Positions 1 through 6,680 of a stretch of 7,684 bases of DNA are shown here, one piece after another (within the stretch, counting starts at the first letter, position 1; the number at the start of each line of letters is the position of its first letter). This DNA comes from Clostridia bacterium (GTDB taxonomy: Bacteria; Bacillota; Clostridia; Oscillospirales; Acutalibacteraceae), in the NCBI GenBank assembly GCA_024404125.1, contig JAKSQL010000046.1, positions 1 through 7,684 on the forward strand. Reading direction: 5' to 3'. Made by a program: the position numbers and the translations under genes. The notes beneath the pieces were generated by a model, which was not told where the DNA came from, did not search any database, and was given only the letters and a program-made list of their open reading frames with translations.

Positions 1-1693
1 GCTTCTTGTCACTATTATAATAAACTACAATCTTCTGCTTTCTGCCGTCTTCAATTTCTTTCTTGGCGGCCATAAGTTCGGCGTAGCCCGCGTCATATTC
101 TTTTTCGCCGTCATCAAGTTTTTGACGTGCTTCAGATAACTCTTTGGTGGCAGGAGCAATTTCTTCAAGTCCTTTGTTGTACTCTTCAAGTCCCTTGTTA
201 TACTCTATTTCAGCATCGTCAAGTTGCTTTTTGGAGTCTTCCAAAGTAACCTTTGCATCTGCAAGTTGCTTTTCACCGTCAACTATACCCTGATAGGTAG
301 CATCAAGTGTTCGCTTTACTATTGCAAGTCTTGCTGCTTCTATCGGATTTTTCCAACTGCTCTTATTATATGCAGCAAGGTCTCTTTCATACTGCGCCAA
401 ATCCTGCGCATAGGTCTTTTTGGTATCTTCGAGCTGCTTTAAGCCGTTATTATACTGATTAAGACCGCTGTTATACTGTGTCCAACCGCTGTTTATCTGC
501 TTTTTGGCAGCATCAAGTTCATTCTTGGCAGCGGTAAGTTTCGCCATACCTTCTTCGTATTCGGCAAGGCCCGCGTAGTATTCTTTCCAACCGTTGTCAA
601 GCGGTACTCTTGAATCCGCAAGCAGTTTCTCCGCGTCTTTATATTCTTTTTCGCCTTCGGCAAGTTTTTGCTTATAAGCCACCATTTCTTTCTTGGCATC
701 GGCTATTTGCTTCTCACTGTCGGCAATAAGTTTTTTATACTCTTCACTTTGAACATCGTATTCTTTCCAACCGGAAGTAATTTGTTTAAGTGAATCGGCA
801 AGTTGCTGTTTTGCGGAAGACAGTTCTTTCTTGGCACTGTTAAGCTGGTCATACGCTTCCTTGCGCTTTTGCTCAAGCATCTCTTCGGAATTGGCAAGCT
901 GACTGTTGGTATCCGCATTGAATATCTTTTGACGTTCAACACCGAGCGGCTCAAGTTTCTTCATAACCGCTTCAAGCGCCGCATTATATTCATCGGAATA
1001 TACGGTTGCTTTTGTACGGTCTATGTCAAGGGTTACATACACCTCGGTATAACGGGCATATAAAAAGTCTTCCTCAGGGACTAACATATATGAATATATG
1101 TTACCGTCACCGATAGAGCATGTGCCGTAGGTATAGGAGAAATACATCGGAGAATCTATTATACCTACTACCTTGTATTCAAGTTTCTGAAGTACCGTAG
1201 TTACATCGGTAGCGCCCGCTGTATCGTGTACGAGTATCTTATCGCCTACTTTGTACTTCGTACCGAGGAAACTTTGCTTACAAACAACACATTCGCCCGA
1301 TTTTTTAGGCAATCTGCCGTCTAAAACCTCGAGATTGTTTATTGTGTGATTTTTCATATACGCCATAACTTTAGTGGCGTTATATACCTTTTCGCTCGGC
1401 AGTTTTGCAAGAACATCGGTAGAATAAGACGGCATAACATTCTTAATACCGCTTATCTTCTTTACTTCCTTGACGTCATCTTCCCCGAAACCTGACATCG
1501 ACAAAAGTTCAATATCCATCAAATCGTACTTAGAGAAGTACTCGTTTGCCGAAGCAAGCATTGACGGAGCCGTTGCCTTCATTCCGGTGAAAAATCCAAC
1601 GCCGAGACAAACAATAATTGTTATTGAAAGGAATCGGCTCAGTGAACGCTTAAATTCCCTTCGTATGTCCTTTACGTAAGAATTCAGTTGCAT
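1..1693 (-). CDS. FtsX/MacB-like ABC transporter permease with long extracellular coiled coil (3' end outside window)
   Basis: The reading frame is open from the ATG at 1693 to the window edge, giving 564 codons without a stop; the C-terminal part is missing. Residues 1-20 are a basic cytoplasmic start. Residues 21-38 form one membrane segment (FLSITIIVCLGVGFFTG), followed by KATAPSM, as in large Firmicutes FtsX-type permeases. Residues about 41-260 resemble a MacB-type extracellular domain. Residues about 262-555 are an uninterrupted run of charged, heptad-like sequence rich in A, K, E, Q and L. Within it a G-W/L-x-E/Q-Y motif recurs (about 307, 367, 402, 500 and 528). The remaining membrane segments should lie to the left of the window. 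The start is 4 bases after the ATPase stop, and GGTGA inside the ATPase 3' end serves as a ribosome binding site, so the two are probably co-translated. Family assignment is good; the substrate is unknown. It could be a mechanotransmission or export permease rather than a classical transporter. Confidence 0.88.
   Translation of the reverse strand, partial: MQLNSYVKDIRREFKRSLSRFLSITIIVCLGVGFFTGMKATAPSMLASANEYFSKYDLMDIELLSMSGFGEDDVKEVKKISGIKNVMPSYSTDVLAKLPSEKVYNATKVMAYMKNHTINNLEVLDGRLPKKSGECVVCKQSFLGTKYKVGDKILVHDTAGATDVTTVLQKLEYKVVGIIDSPMYFSYTYGTCSIGDGNIYSYMLVPEEDFLYARYTEVYVTLDIDRTKATVYSDEYNAALEAVMKKLEPLGVERQKIFNADTNSQLANSEEMLEQKRKEAYDQLNSAKKELSSAKQQLADSLKQITSGWKEYDVQSEEYKKLIADSEKQIADAKKEMVAYKQKLAEGEKEYKDAEKLLADSRVPLDNGWKEYYAGLAEYEEGMAKLTAAKNELDAAKKQINSGWTQYNSGLNQYNNGLKQLEDTKKTYAQDLAQYERDLAAYNKSSWKNPIEAARLAIVKRTLDATYQGIVDGEKQLADAKVTLEDSKKQLDDAEIEYNKGLEEYNKGLEEIAPATKELSEARQKLDDGEKEYDAGYAELMAAKKEIEDGRKQKIVVYYNSDKK
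164..205 (-). repeat. Tandem 21-bp repeat inside the permease coiled-coil region
   Basis: Two adjacent 21-base units (164-184 and 185-205) match at 19 of 21 positions and encode the seven-residue repeat E-Y-N-K-G-L-E twice. A related but more diverged pair lies near 433-480 and encodes N-S-G-L-N-Q-Y / N-N-G-L-K-Q. These are coding repeats that lengthen or shorten the predicted coiled coil in whole heptads. Confidence 0.75.
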
Positions 1694-1697
1694 TTCG

Positions 1698-2402
1698 TCA
1701 CCATTCTATCTCTGCTACCGAAGCAGGATTTAAGTTTACTGTGTTTTCAATTACCTTACCGCTCTTCATACGGATTACTCTATCCGCAATGGGAGTAATT
1801 GCCGCATTGTGAGTGATAAGAACTACTGTCATACCCTCTCTTTTACTTGTTTCCTGCAAAAGACTGAGGATTTTTTTACCGGTAACATAGTCAAGCGCAC
1901 CGGTCGGCTCATCGCACAAAAGAAGTTTAGGTGCTTTTGCAAGCGCACGGGCAATTGCCACACGCTGTTGCTCACCGCCCGAAAGCTGTGCCGGGAAGTT
2001 ATCCTTACGGTCGGAAAGACCTACCTTTTCAAGTATTTCGTCAACATCAACGTAAGAATTGGAAATTTGGGAAGCAAGTTCTACATTTTCCTTTGCGGTA
2101 AGGTTGGGTATAAGGTTATAGAACTGGAATACGAAACCTATATCGTTACGGCGATAAAATACGGTTTCTTTTTCGGAATAACTGCTTACACAGTCATCGT
2201 CAACCATAATGCTGCCTTCATCACAGGTATCAATACCTCCTAAAATATTAAGAACGGTAGTTTTACCGGCGCCCGAAGCACCTACTACTATGGCAAATTC
2301 GCCTTTTTCTACGTTAAAGGTTACACCGTCTGCCGCGGTAATTTCTACCTCGCCTACGTGGTAACGTTTACATACGTCATTAAATTCAATGTAAGAACTC
2401 AT
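1698..2402 (-). CDS. ABC transporter ATP-binding protein, MacB/LolD family
   Basis: A full-length 234-residue nucleotide-binding subunit that hydrolyses ATP on the cytoplasmic face and drives the permease encoded directly downstream. All hallmarks are present: Walker A GASGAGKTT (41-49), Q-loop VFQ with Q93, signature LSGGEQQ (140-146), Walker B LLLCDE ending at D164-E165, D-loop GALD (168-171) and switch H198 in LITHN. The sequence around the Q-loop (FQFYNLIPNLTAKENVELA) and the 234-residue length are typical of the LolD/MacB/FtsE-like group, which pairs with FtsX-fold permeases. The ATG lies 3 bases after the stop of the AMP-ligase gene. Its ribosome binding site GGGAG is embedded in the last codons of that gene, which points to translational coupling. 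The stop codon is TGA. The catalytic assignment is firm; the transported or sensed substrate cannot be read from the sequence. Confidence 0.96.
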   Translation of the reverse strand: MSSYIEFNDVCKRYHVGEVEITAADGVTFNVEKGEFAIVVGASGAGKTTVLNILGGIDTCDEGSIMVDDDCVSSYSEKETVFYRRNDIGFVFQFYNLIPNLTAKENVELASQISNSYVDVDEILEKVGLSDRKDNFPAQLSGGEQQRVAIARALAKAPKLLLCDEPTGALDYVTGKKILSLLQETSKREGMTVVLITHNAAITPIADRVIRMKSGKVIENTVNLNPASVAEIEW

Positions 2403-2405
2403 TTT

Positions 2406-4136
2406 TTACTCTCCCTTTCCTACAGTTACTTTTTCTTTGGCTACTACTTTTTCAACTTTGAAACGCTGAATTTTCTGCGTTGTTGTTTTTGCAAATTCTT
2501 TATCAACCAAACTTACGTTGCTTATACGTTTAAATGACGGAACTGTTTTATTAAATATGTGTATATCTTCCATCACTTTCTTATATGGGTCGGTTATACC
2601 GTTATCGGCAATGTAGTCGGGGTCAAGGAAAGCACTTGCGTAAAGTCCCAATCCCTTTTCGTCGGTATATACCACTATCTCTTTTATATAAGGTACAGCA
2701 TCGCAAATCATTTCTTCGATTTCTTCGGGGTAGATGTTCTTACCGTTACTTAAAATAATAAGGTTCTTAACTCTGCCCGATATGTAAAGAAAACCGTCTT
2801 TATCAAGATGGCCTATATCGCCGGTATCAAACCAACCATCCTCATACATTACTTTAGAGGTGCTTTCGGGGTCTTTATAATACCCCATCATTACATTATC
2901 GCCTTTTACGTATATTACACCGTCACCGTTTTCGTTCGGCTCTACTATTTTAACCTTGCAGGTAGGTACTACGTGACCTACCGAGCCGGCTCTCTGATAT
3001 AATGAAAGATTTGATGCAACAAGAGGAGCACACTCGGAAATACCGTAACCGTTTACAACCGTAATACCTATACTTTCAAAAAACTTACGGGTTTCTTCTT
3101 TAAGCGGTGCGCCGCCAACTATAATCTGTCTTAAATTCTTGCCGAAATTTTTAAGTATGGGAGCAAAAAATCTTTCGCGGTGGTCAATGCCGAATTTACG
3201 GAATATATTGCTTACCATTATGCCGTAGTTGGTATGCTTTTCAAGGTTTACCTTTTTAGTCTCGACTTTTATGCGGCGCTCGATTGTTTCAAGTATCATA
3301 GGTACCATAACCGCGATAGTCGGATCATAACGCAAAATGTTTTGCGTAAGATGCATCAAGTCATCGTTTATGCAGGACGTTCTGCCCATCGAGAAAGTAC
3401 AAAGCAGGTTACAGTTTTTCTCGTAAGAATGGTTAATGGGCAAACAAGCAAACGATTTTACGCCGAACTCAATATGTGTCATCGCGGCATAAATAGATGC
3501 GCATATATTTTTTTGCGAAAGCATTACACCTTTATTTGCGCCCGTAGTACCCGACGTAAATATAATATCGCATAAATCTTCGGGTTCTACCTTTGCATCA
3601 ACAAACTTTTGCTTATCGCTCTCTGCAAGCGTTTCGCCGAGTTTAATAAGGGTGTTCATATCCAAAAAGTCTTCGGGAACATCACTTGCAAACTCCGAAC
3701 GCATAACAATAAAGTGTTTGACATTTTCACAGTTCTTATATATCTGCGCTACTTTATGCGCACATTTGCCGGAAACGAAAACCGCTTCGGCATCGCAGAA
3801 GTTTATTTGATATGTAAGGGTTTTTAAATCAAGTTCTTTATCAAGCGGTACGGCAACCATACCGCCGCAGACTACTGAAAAATACGCAGTCATCCACTGG
3901 ATTGAGTTTTCACCTATTATTGCCGCTTTTTTACCGGCAAGACCGAGTTTTAACAACTGCGCACCGAGGTCGATTACATTTTCTTTAAATTTTGAATATG
4001 TAACCGTTTCTTCCTCTTTTTTATCCTTTATCTGCCTGTAAGCAATAACATCCGGATATTTTTCCGTAACAGTGTAAAAACATTCTTTAAGTGTTTTGTA
4101 ATAATACGGTTTTAAACATTTCCTTTTGTAATTCAT
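2406..4136 (-). CDS. AMP-dependent acyl-CoA synthetase / acyl-AMP ligase (ANL superfamily)
   Basis: A stand-alone 576-residue adenylate-forming enzyme, expected to convert a carboxylic acid plus ATP to an acyl-adenylate and then to a thioester on CoA or a carrier phosphopantetheine. The phosphate-binding loop A3 is at 194-204 (TSGTTGANKGV), with Asn201 where Pro is usual. A5 is GYGISE (363-368), with Ile replacing the common Thr/Met. A7 is GWFDTGD (434-440). A8 with the hinge is GRVKNLIILSNGKNIYPEEIE (about 454-474), and the A10 catalytic lysine is probably K555 in TQKIQR. The overall pattern is that of fatty-acid/long-chain acyl-CoA ligases rather than NRPS adenylation domains, and no carrier domain is fused to it. 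It sits 27 bases after the phosphopantetheinyl transferase and 3 bases before the ABC ATPase. AAAGGGTG lies about 11 bases before the ATG, a rather long spacing. The substrate, probably a fatty or aryl acid, is inferred from family likeness only. Confidence 0.93.
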   Translation of the reverse strand: MNYKRKCLKPYYYKTLKECFYTVTEKYPDVIAYRQIKDKKEEETVTYSKFKENVIDLGAQLLKLGLAGKKAAIIGENSIQWMTAYFSVVCGGMVAVPLDKELDLKTLTYQINFCDAEAVFVSGKCAHKVAQIYKNCENVKHFIVMRSEFASDVPEDFLDMNTLIKLGETLAESDKQKFVDAKVEPEDLCDIIFTSGTTGANKGVMLSQKNICASIYAAMTHIEFGVKSFACLPINHSYEKNCNLLCTFSMGRTSCINDDLMHLTQNILRYDPTIAVMVPMILETIERRIKVETKKVNLEKHTNYGIMVSNIFRKFGIDHRERFFAPILKNFGKNLRQIIVGGAPLKEETRKFFESIGITVVNGYGISECAPLVASNLSLYQRAGSVGHVVPTCKVKIVEPNENGDGVIYVKGDNVMMGYYKDPESTSKVMYEDGWFDTGDIGHLDKDGFLYISGRVKNLIILSNGKNIYPEEIEEMICDAVPYIKEIVVYTDEKGLGLYASAFLDPDYIADNGITDPYKKVMEDIHIFNKTVPSFKRISNVSLVDKEFAKTTTQKIQRFKVEKVVAKEKVTVGKGE

Positions 4137-4163
4137 TAACTGATTTTCACCCTTTAATATATC

Positions 4164-4736
4164 TTAAAACTCTTGTGTAAGTACACATAACTTATACTCT
4201 TTACCGTCAAGAAAAATCTCTTTTAAAAATACGCGGTAAGATTTTTCAAGATTTTGAGTATCTGCCTGCCTTATCCCCGAAATACCTACACCTTTAAGTT
4301 TGCAAATGCACTCTTTTTCAGTCCAGATATCAAGGAATTTATCTATTTTGTTATCGGCGCTTTCAACATCTGCCTGCTCGCTTTCGGTGAAAAAGTGTTT
4401 TGCCACCGTTACCGCAGCCGAATATTTCTTGCCCTCGATAACCTCAACGTCAATACCTATACGGCCTGACGCATCAAACTTAATTATCTTTTCGCCCGAT
4501 TTAAGACAGTCACCTTTAAAATCCGATATTCCCGACACCGCTACTGCGGCAATACCGCCGCTATGCGAAACCGAAATGTCGCAGTTACTGTTTTCAAGAT
4601 ACGGTCTGCCCATATCGGTACGTAATACCTTTGGCGCTTTTTCACCAAAGCAATCAAAAAGCAACGAATTAAGCAAATCTTGCGAAACTTTATGCTCATT
4701 GGCTTTATCGCACTTTGTATATGCTACAACGGTCAT
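4164..4736 (-). CDS. Sfp-type 4'-phosphopantetheinyl transferase
   Basis: A 190-residue transferase that moves the phosphopantetheine arm of CoA to a serine of an acyl or peptidyl carrier protein. Visible motifs are GRPYL (43-47), the CoA-binding DISVSHSGG (53-61, H58), the magnesium-binding GIDVE (94-98, D96 and E98), FFTESE (115-120) and the second acidic motif WTEKECICK (138-146, E142, K141 and K146). All metal and base residues expected for the Sfp group are present. It is shorter than Sfp itself (about 225 aa) and carries about 20 extra residues (roughly 71-91) between the SHSGG strand and GIDVE. The ATG is separated from the stop of the upstream hydrolase by only GGT, and no well-spaced ribosome binding site is present, so translation probably depends on reinitiation after that gene. 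It implies a carrier-protein substrate, but no carrier gene is visible in the window. Confidence 0.93.
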   Translation of the reverse strand: MTVVAYTKCDKANEHKVSQDLLNSLLFDCFGEKAPKVLRTDMGRPYLENSNCDISVSHSGGIAAVAVSGISDFKGDCLKSGEKIIKFDASGRIGIDVEVIEGKKYSAAVTVAKHFFTESEQADVESADNKIDKFLDIWTEKECICKLKGVGISGIRQADTQNLEKSYRVFLKEIFLDGKEYKLCVLTQEF

Positions 4737-4739
4737 ACC

Positions 4740-5600
4740 TTATTTGGCTAAAAAGTCAAGCGTATACTGTTTGCATTCTTCGGACATATGTCCCGTATGG
4801 CCGTGATTTTTCATAACGTAATAATCGGGATTATACAGCATTGTTTTAGTGCCTTTGCGAATGCTCTTCATAGGATAAAACTTGTCATTTTCGCCCATCA
4901 AAAGCAACGTATCGGCTTTGCATTTATAAACCTCTTTATTCTTGGGCATCTTGTAGAGATTTCCCTCGTTCATATTATTGAAAGTAACGAGTGAAGCAAT
5001 ACCCTCGATATCGTTTCTGTAAGCATCGTCCTGCGACATTAAAACGTTCAGTTTATGAAGCAGTTTTTTATCGGAGTCTTTTTTCCATCTGCTTACCATA
5101 TGTAAGAAAAACCACTCGAATTGGATAAATACATTACCCCTTACTACTGCGGGAACATAAAGTATTGCCTTTTTAACCTTTTCGGTAGCTACTGCCATAA
5201 TGTCGGTAAGCATACCGCACTGAAGCGAACTTGCGAAAGCGTAAACTTCGTTAATGCCGAGATTATTAAGCGCATCGTTAACACAGTTGCCGTATGCATG
5301 TTTCTCGTTGGGCATAAGGCGGTCTTCACTTTTTCCGGGGTGACCTATCGCATCAATACCGTAACAACAGTAATCTTTTAAAAAGTGTTTACAAATGATA
5401 AGCTGAAAAGGTGCCGTTACCGAAAAGCCGGGATAAATAAGTAACGGTTTACCGTTTGGATTACCTACCTTTACCATATGTAACTTACCGTAGCGGGTAT
5501 CGGTATATATATCTTCAAACGGTTCGCCTAATTTTTCCATAAACGAATCATAACAGTCATATACTTTTTTCTTGCTCTCTTCTGAAAAATAAATACTCAT
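4740..5600 (-). CDS. alpha/beta-hydrolase fold protein, second paralogue
   Basis: A 286-residue soluble alpha/beta-hydrolase with no signal peptide, so probably cytoplasmic. The oxyanion-side strand reads LLIYPGF (53-59), where many family members have LLHG. It is followed by the typical YGIDAIGHPGKSE (80-92). The nucleophile elbow is FASSLQCG (122-129) with S125 as the probable nucleophile; the usual G-x-S-x-G is replaced by A-S-S-L-Q. The acid is probably D239 in LLLMGENDKFYP, and the base H268 in HGHTGHMSE. The putative cap region (about 150-215) is the most divergent part relative to its paralogue just upstream, while the first 92 residues are about 80% identical by eye. AGGATG lies 8 bases before the ATG, and the gene starts 17 bases after the upstream stop. 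It could be a thioesterase, acyltransferase, esterase or peptidase; operon context favours a role on an acyl thioester, which is inference. Confidence 0.88.
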   Translation of the reverse strand: MSIYFSEESKKKVYDCYDSFMEKLGEPFEDIYTDTRYGKLHMVKVGNPNGKPLLIYPGFSVTAPFQLIICKHFLKDYCCYGIDAIGHPGKSEDRLMPNEKHAYGNCVNDALNNLGINEVYAFASSLQCGMLTDIMAVATEKVKKAILYVPAVVRGNVFIQFEWFFLHMVSRWKKDSDKKLLHKLNVLMSQDDAYRNDIEGIASLVTFNNMNEGNLYKMPKNKEVYKCKADTLLLMGENDKFYPMKSIRKGTKTMLYNPDYYVMKNHGHTGHMSEECKQYTLDFLAK

Positions 5601-5617
5601 AAAAACAACATCCTAAC

Positions 5618-6484
5618 CTATTCAAAATCGGGTTTTGCCAAAAACTCAAGTGTATACTGCTTGCTTTCTTCTGACATATAACCTATATGCCCTCTGCCTT
5701 TCATTACGTAATACTCGTAATTCTTAAGTATATCGGGCGCCGCTTCAAGTACCATCTTTTGCGGAAAAAACTTATCAAGCTCGCCCATAAGGAGTAATGC
5801 CTGTGCATTACACTTATTAACGTCTTTAGGTCTCGGCAGTTTATAAATCAGTGCTTCTTTCATACACTTACGCGTAGTGGTTGCCGCAAGCCGCTCTGTA
5901 TCGTTAACATAAGTGTCGGTCTGCGCCATTAAAAAGTCTGCCTTTTTAAGATACTTTTCGCTGTTAAAGAAAGTGCCGAGTTTTTTATACAAAAACCACT
6001 TTGCCTGAATAAAACGGTTGCCCTTAATAATCGCAGGAACGTAAAACACCGCTTTTTTTACCTTCTTAGGTGCTACTGCCATAAGGTCGGAAAGCATACC
6101 GCATTCAAGCGAACTTGCGAAAGCATAAACACTGTCAAGTCCTATATCTTCGAGTGCATCGTTTACCATATTACCGTACACACTGCGCTTACCTCTTACG
6201 ATACATTCCTCACTCTTGCCGGGGTGACCGATTATATCAATGCCATAGCAACAGTAATCCTTTAAAAAGAAATCACAAAAAATAAGTTGAAACGGCGCGG
6301 TAACATTAAAGCCGGGATAGATAAGAAGCGGTTTGCCGTCAGGATTGCCTGTCTTTACCATATGTAATTTACCGTAACGGGTATTGGCATATATATCCTC
6401 ATAAGGTATACCTAACTTTTCCATAAACGAATCGTACACACCGTACAACTCATTTTTTAGTTCTTCGGAATAAAATATGCTCAA
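5618..6484 (-). CDS. alpha/beta-hydrolase fold protein, first paralogue, TTG start
   Basis: A 288-residue paralogue of the next gene in the operon and the first gene after the promoter. It has the same landmarks: LLIYPGF (53-59), YGIDIIGHPGKSE (80-92), elbow FASSLECG (122-129) with S125, acid D237 in LLLMGELDKFFP and base H266 in GRGHIGYMSEE. It ends in a short extra tail, PDFE. The start codon is TTG at 6484. A TAA lies in frame two codons upstream, the next in-frame ATG is inside the conserved MEKLG segment, and the TTG matches exactly the ATG of the paralogue (MSI-x-x-SEE), so TTG is the best choice. GAGGTG lies 10 bases upstream. The weak start may keep its level below that of the later genes. 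Chemistry is unknown: the catalytic triad seems intact, but the elbow lacks both usual glycines. Confidence 0.87.
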   Translation of the reverse strand: MSIFYSEELKNELYGVYDSFMEKLGIPYEDIYANTRYGKLHMVKTGNPDGKPLLIYPGFNVTAPFQLIFCDFFLKDYCCYGIDIIGHPGKSEECIVRGKRSVYGNMVNDALEDIGLDSVYAFASSLECGMLSDLMAVAPKKVKKAVFYVPAIIKGNRFIQAKWFLYKKLGTFFNSEKYLKKADFLMAQTDTYVNDTERLAATTTRKCMKEALIYKLPRPKDVNKCNAQALLLMGELDKFFPQKMVLEAAPDILKNYEYYVMKGRGHIGYMSEESKQYTLEFLAKPDFE

Positions 6485-6500
6485 TTTTTATATGCACCTC
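6482..6500 (-). promoter_or_regulatory. Ribosome binding site and TTG start of the first hydrolase gene
   Basis: On the minus strand GAGGTG (6495-6500) is followed by 10 bases and then TTG (6484-6482). The in-frame TAA between them excludes a longer protein. Spacing is slightly long and the start codon is weak, which predicts modest translation initiation for the first gene of the operon. Confidence 0.6.
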
Positions 6501-6550
6501 GCAACCTGAATCGTAACAAAAAATATAGAAGCATAAAACAATTAGGGTAT

Positions 6551-6573
6551 AAATATTCAATATAATAATATTT
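6551..6573 (-). repeat. AT-only inverted repeat at the start of the leader
   Basis: AAATATT (6551-6557) and AATATTT (6567-6573) are perfect inverted repeats of 7 bases around a 9-base loop. They lie just at and after the expected transcription start. The hairpin would be weak as RNA because it has no G-C pair. It could equally be an operator-like site or chance in a very AT-rich stretch. Confidence 0.3.
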
Positions 6574-6578
6574 ATGTT

Positions 6579-6607
6579 ATTATATATCAAAGATGTGAAT
6601 AAATCAA
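6579..6607 (-). promoter_or_regulatory. Sigma-A type promoter of the hydrolase-PPTase-ligase-ABC operon
   Basis: On the minus strand TTGATT (6602-6607) is followed by exactly 17 bases and then a perfect TATAAT (6579-6584). Transcription would start near 6572, leaving an AT-rich leader of about 88 bases before the TTG start at 6484. It is the best promoter in the 300-base gap, and all downstream gene spacings are short, so it probably serves the whole operon to the left edge and beyond. The leader shows no riboswitch that I recognise. Confidence 0.72.
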
Positions 6608-6649
6608 TAACAAATTCAGACTTTTTTAATCTTTTTCCAAACAGTTGTA

Positions 6650-6659
6650 CCCCCCCCCC
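6650..6659. repeat. Homopolymer of 10 C (10 G on the coding strand)
   Basis: Ten consecutive C sit in otherwise AT-rich intergenic DNA, about 43 bases upstream of the -35 box of the main operon promoter. Tracts of this length slip readily during replication. The tract is outside any gene I can support, so any effect would be on promoter geometry or on a longer upstream transcript. The exact count should be treated with caution because such tracts are prone to sequencing error. Confidence 0.9.
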
Positions 6660-6670
6660 GAGAAAATTTT

Positions 6671-6680
6671 GAGGTACCTC
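6671..6680. repeat. Perfect 10-bp palindrome GAGGTACCTC
   Basis: GAGGTACCTC is a perfect palindrome next to AAAATTTT (6663-6670), itself palindromic. The pair lies between the upstream terminator and the poly-C tract. It could be a regulator binding site for the main operon. On the minus strand a TGG-TAAAAT extended -10 sequence (6683-6691) lies immediately upstream, so it would overlap the start of a possible second, weaker transcript. Function is inference. Confidence 0.35.

Noticed and set aside
60..720. Spaced similar sequences that might suggest a CRISPR-like array
   Set aside because: The similar units are heptad-coding repeats in phase with the permease reading frame, diverged and of irregular spacing, without unique spacers.
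493..954. Two short minus-strand open frames (493-699 and 703-954)
   Set aside because: They are out-of-frame readings of the permease coiled coil; the long frame through the same region is continuous and fits the protein family.
1809..2243. Plus-strand open frame of 144 codons opposite the ABC ATPase
   Set aside because: It is antisense to Walker A through the signature motif of a complete ATPase, and the translated sequence has no recognisable pattern.
2406..4136. NRPS adenylation domain
   Set aside because: No condensation or carrier domain is fused to it, and the overall motif pattern fits stand-alone acyl-CoA/acyl-AMP ligases better.
4300..4806. Plus-strand open frame of 168 codons opposite the PPTase gene
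   Set aside because: It lies antisense to a gene with clear catalytic motifs, shows no domain and no ribosome binding site, and has the composition expected of a reverse-frame shadow.
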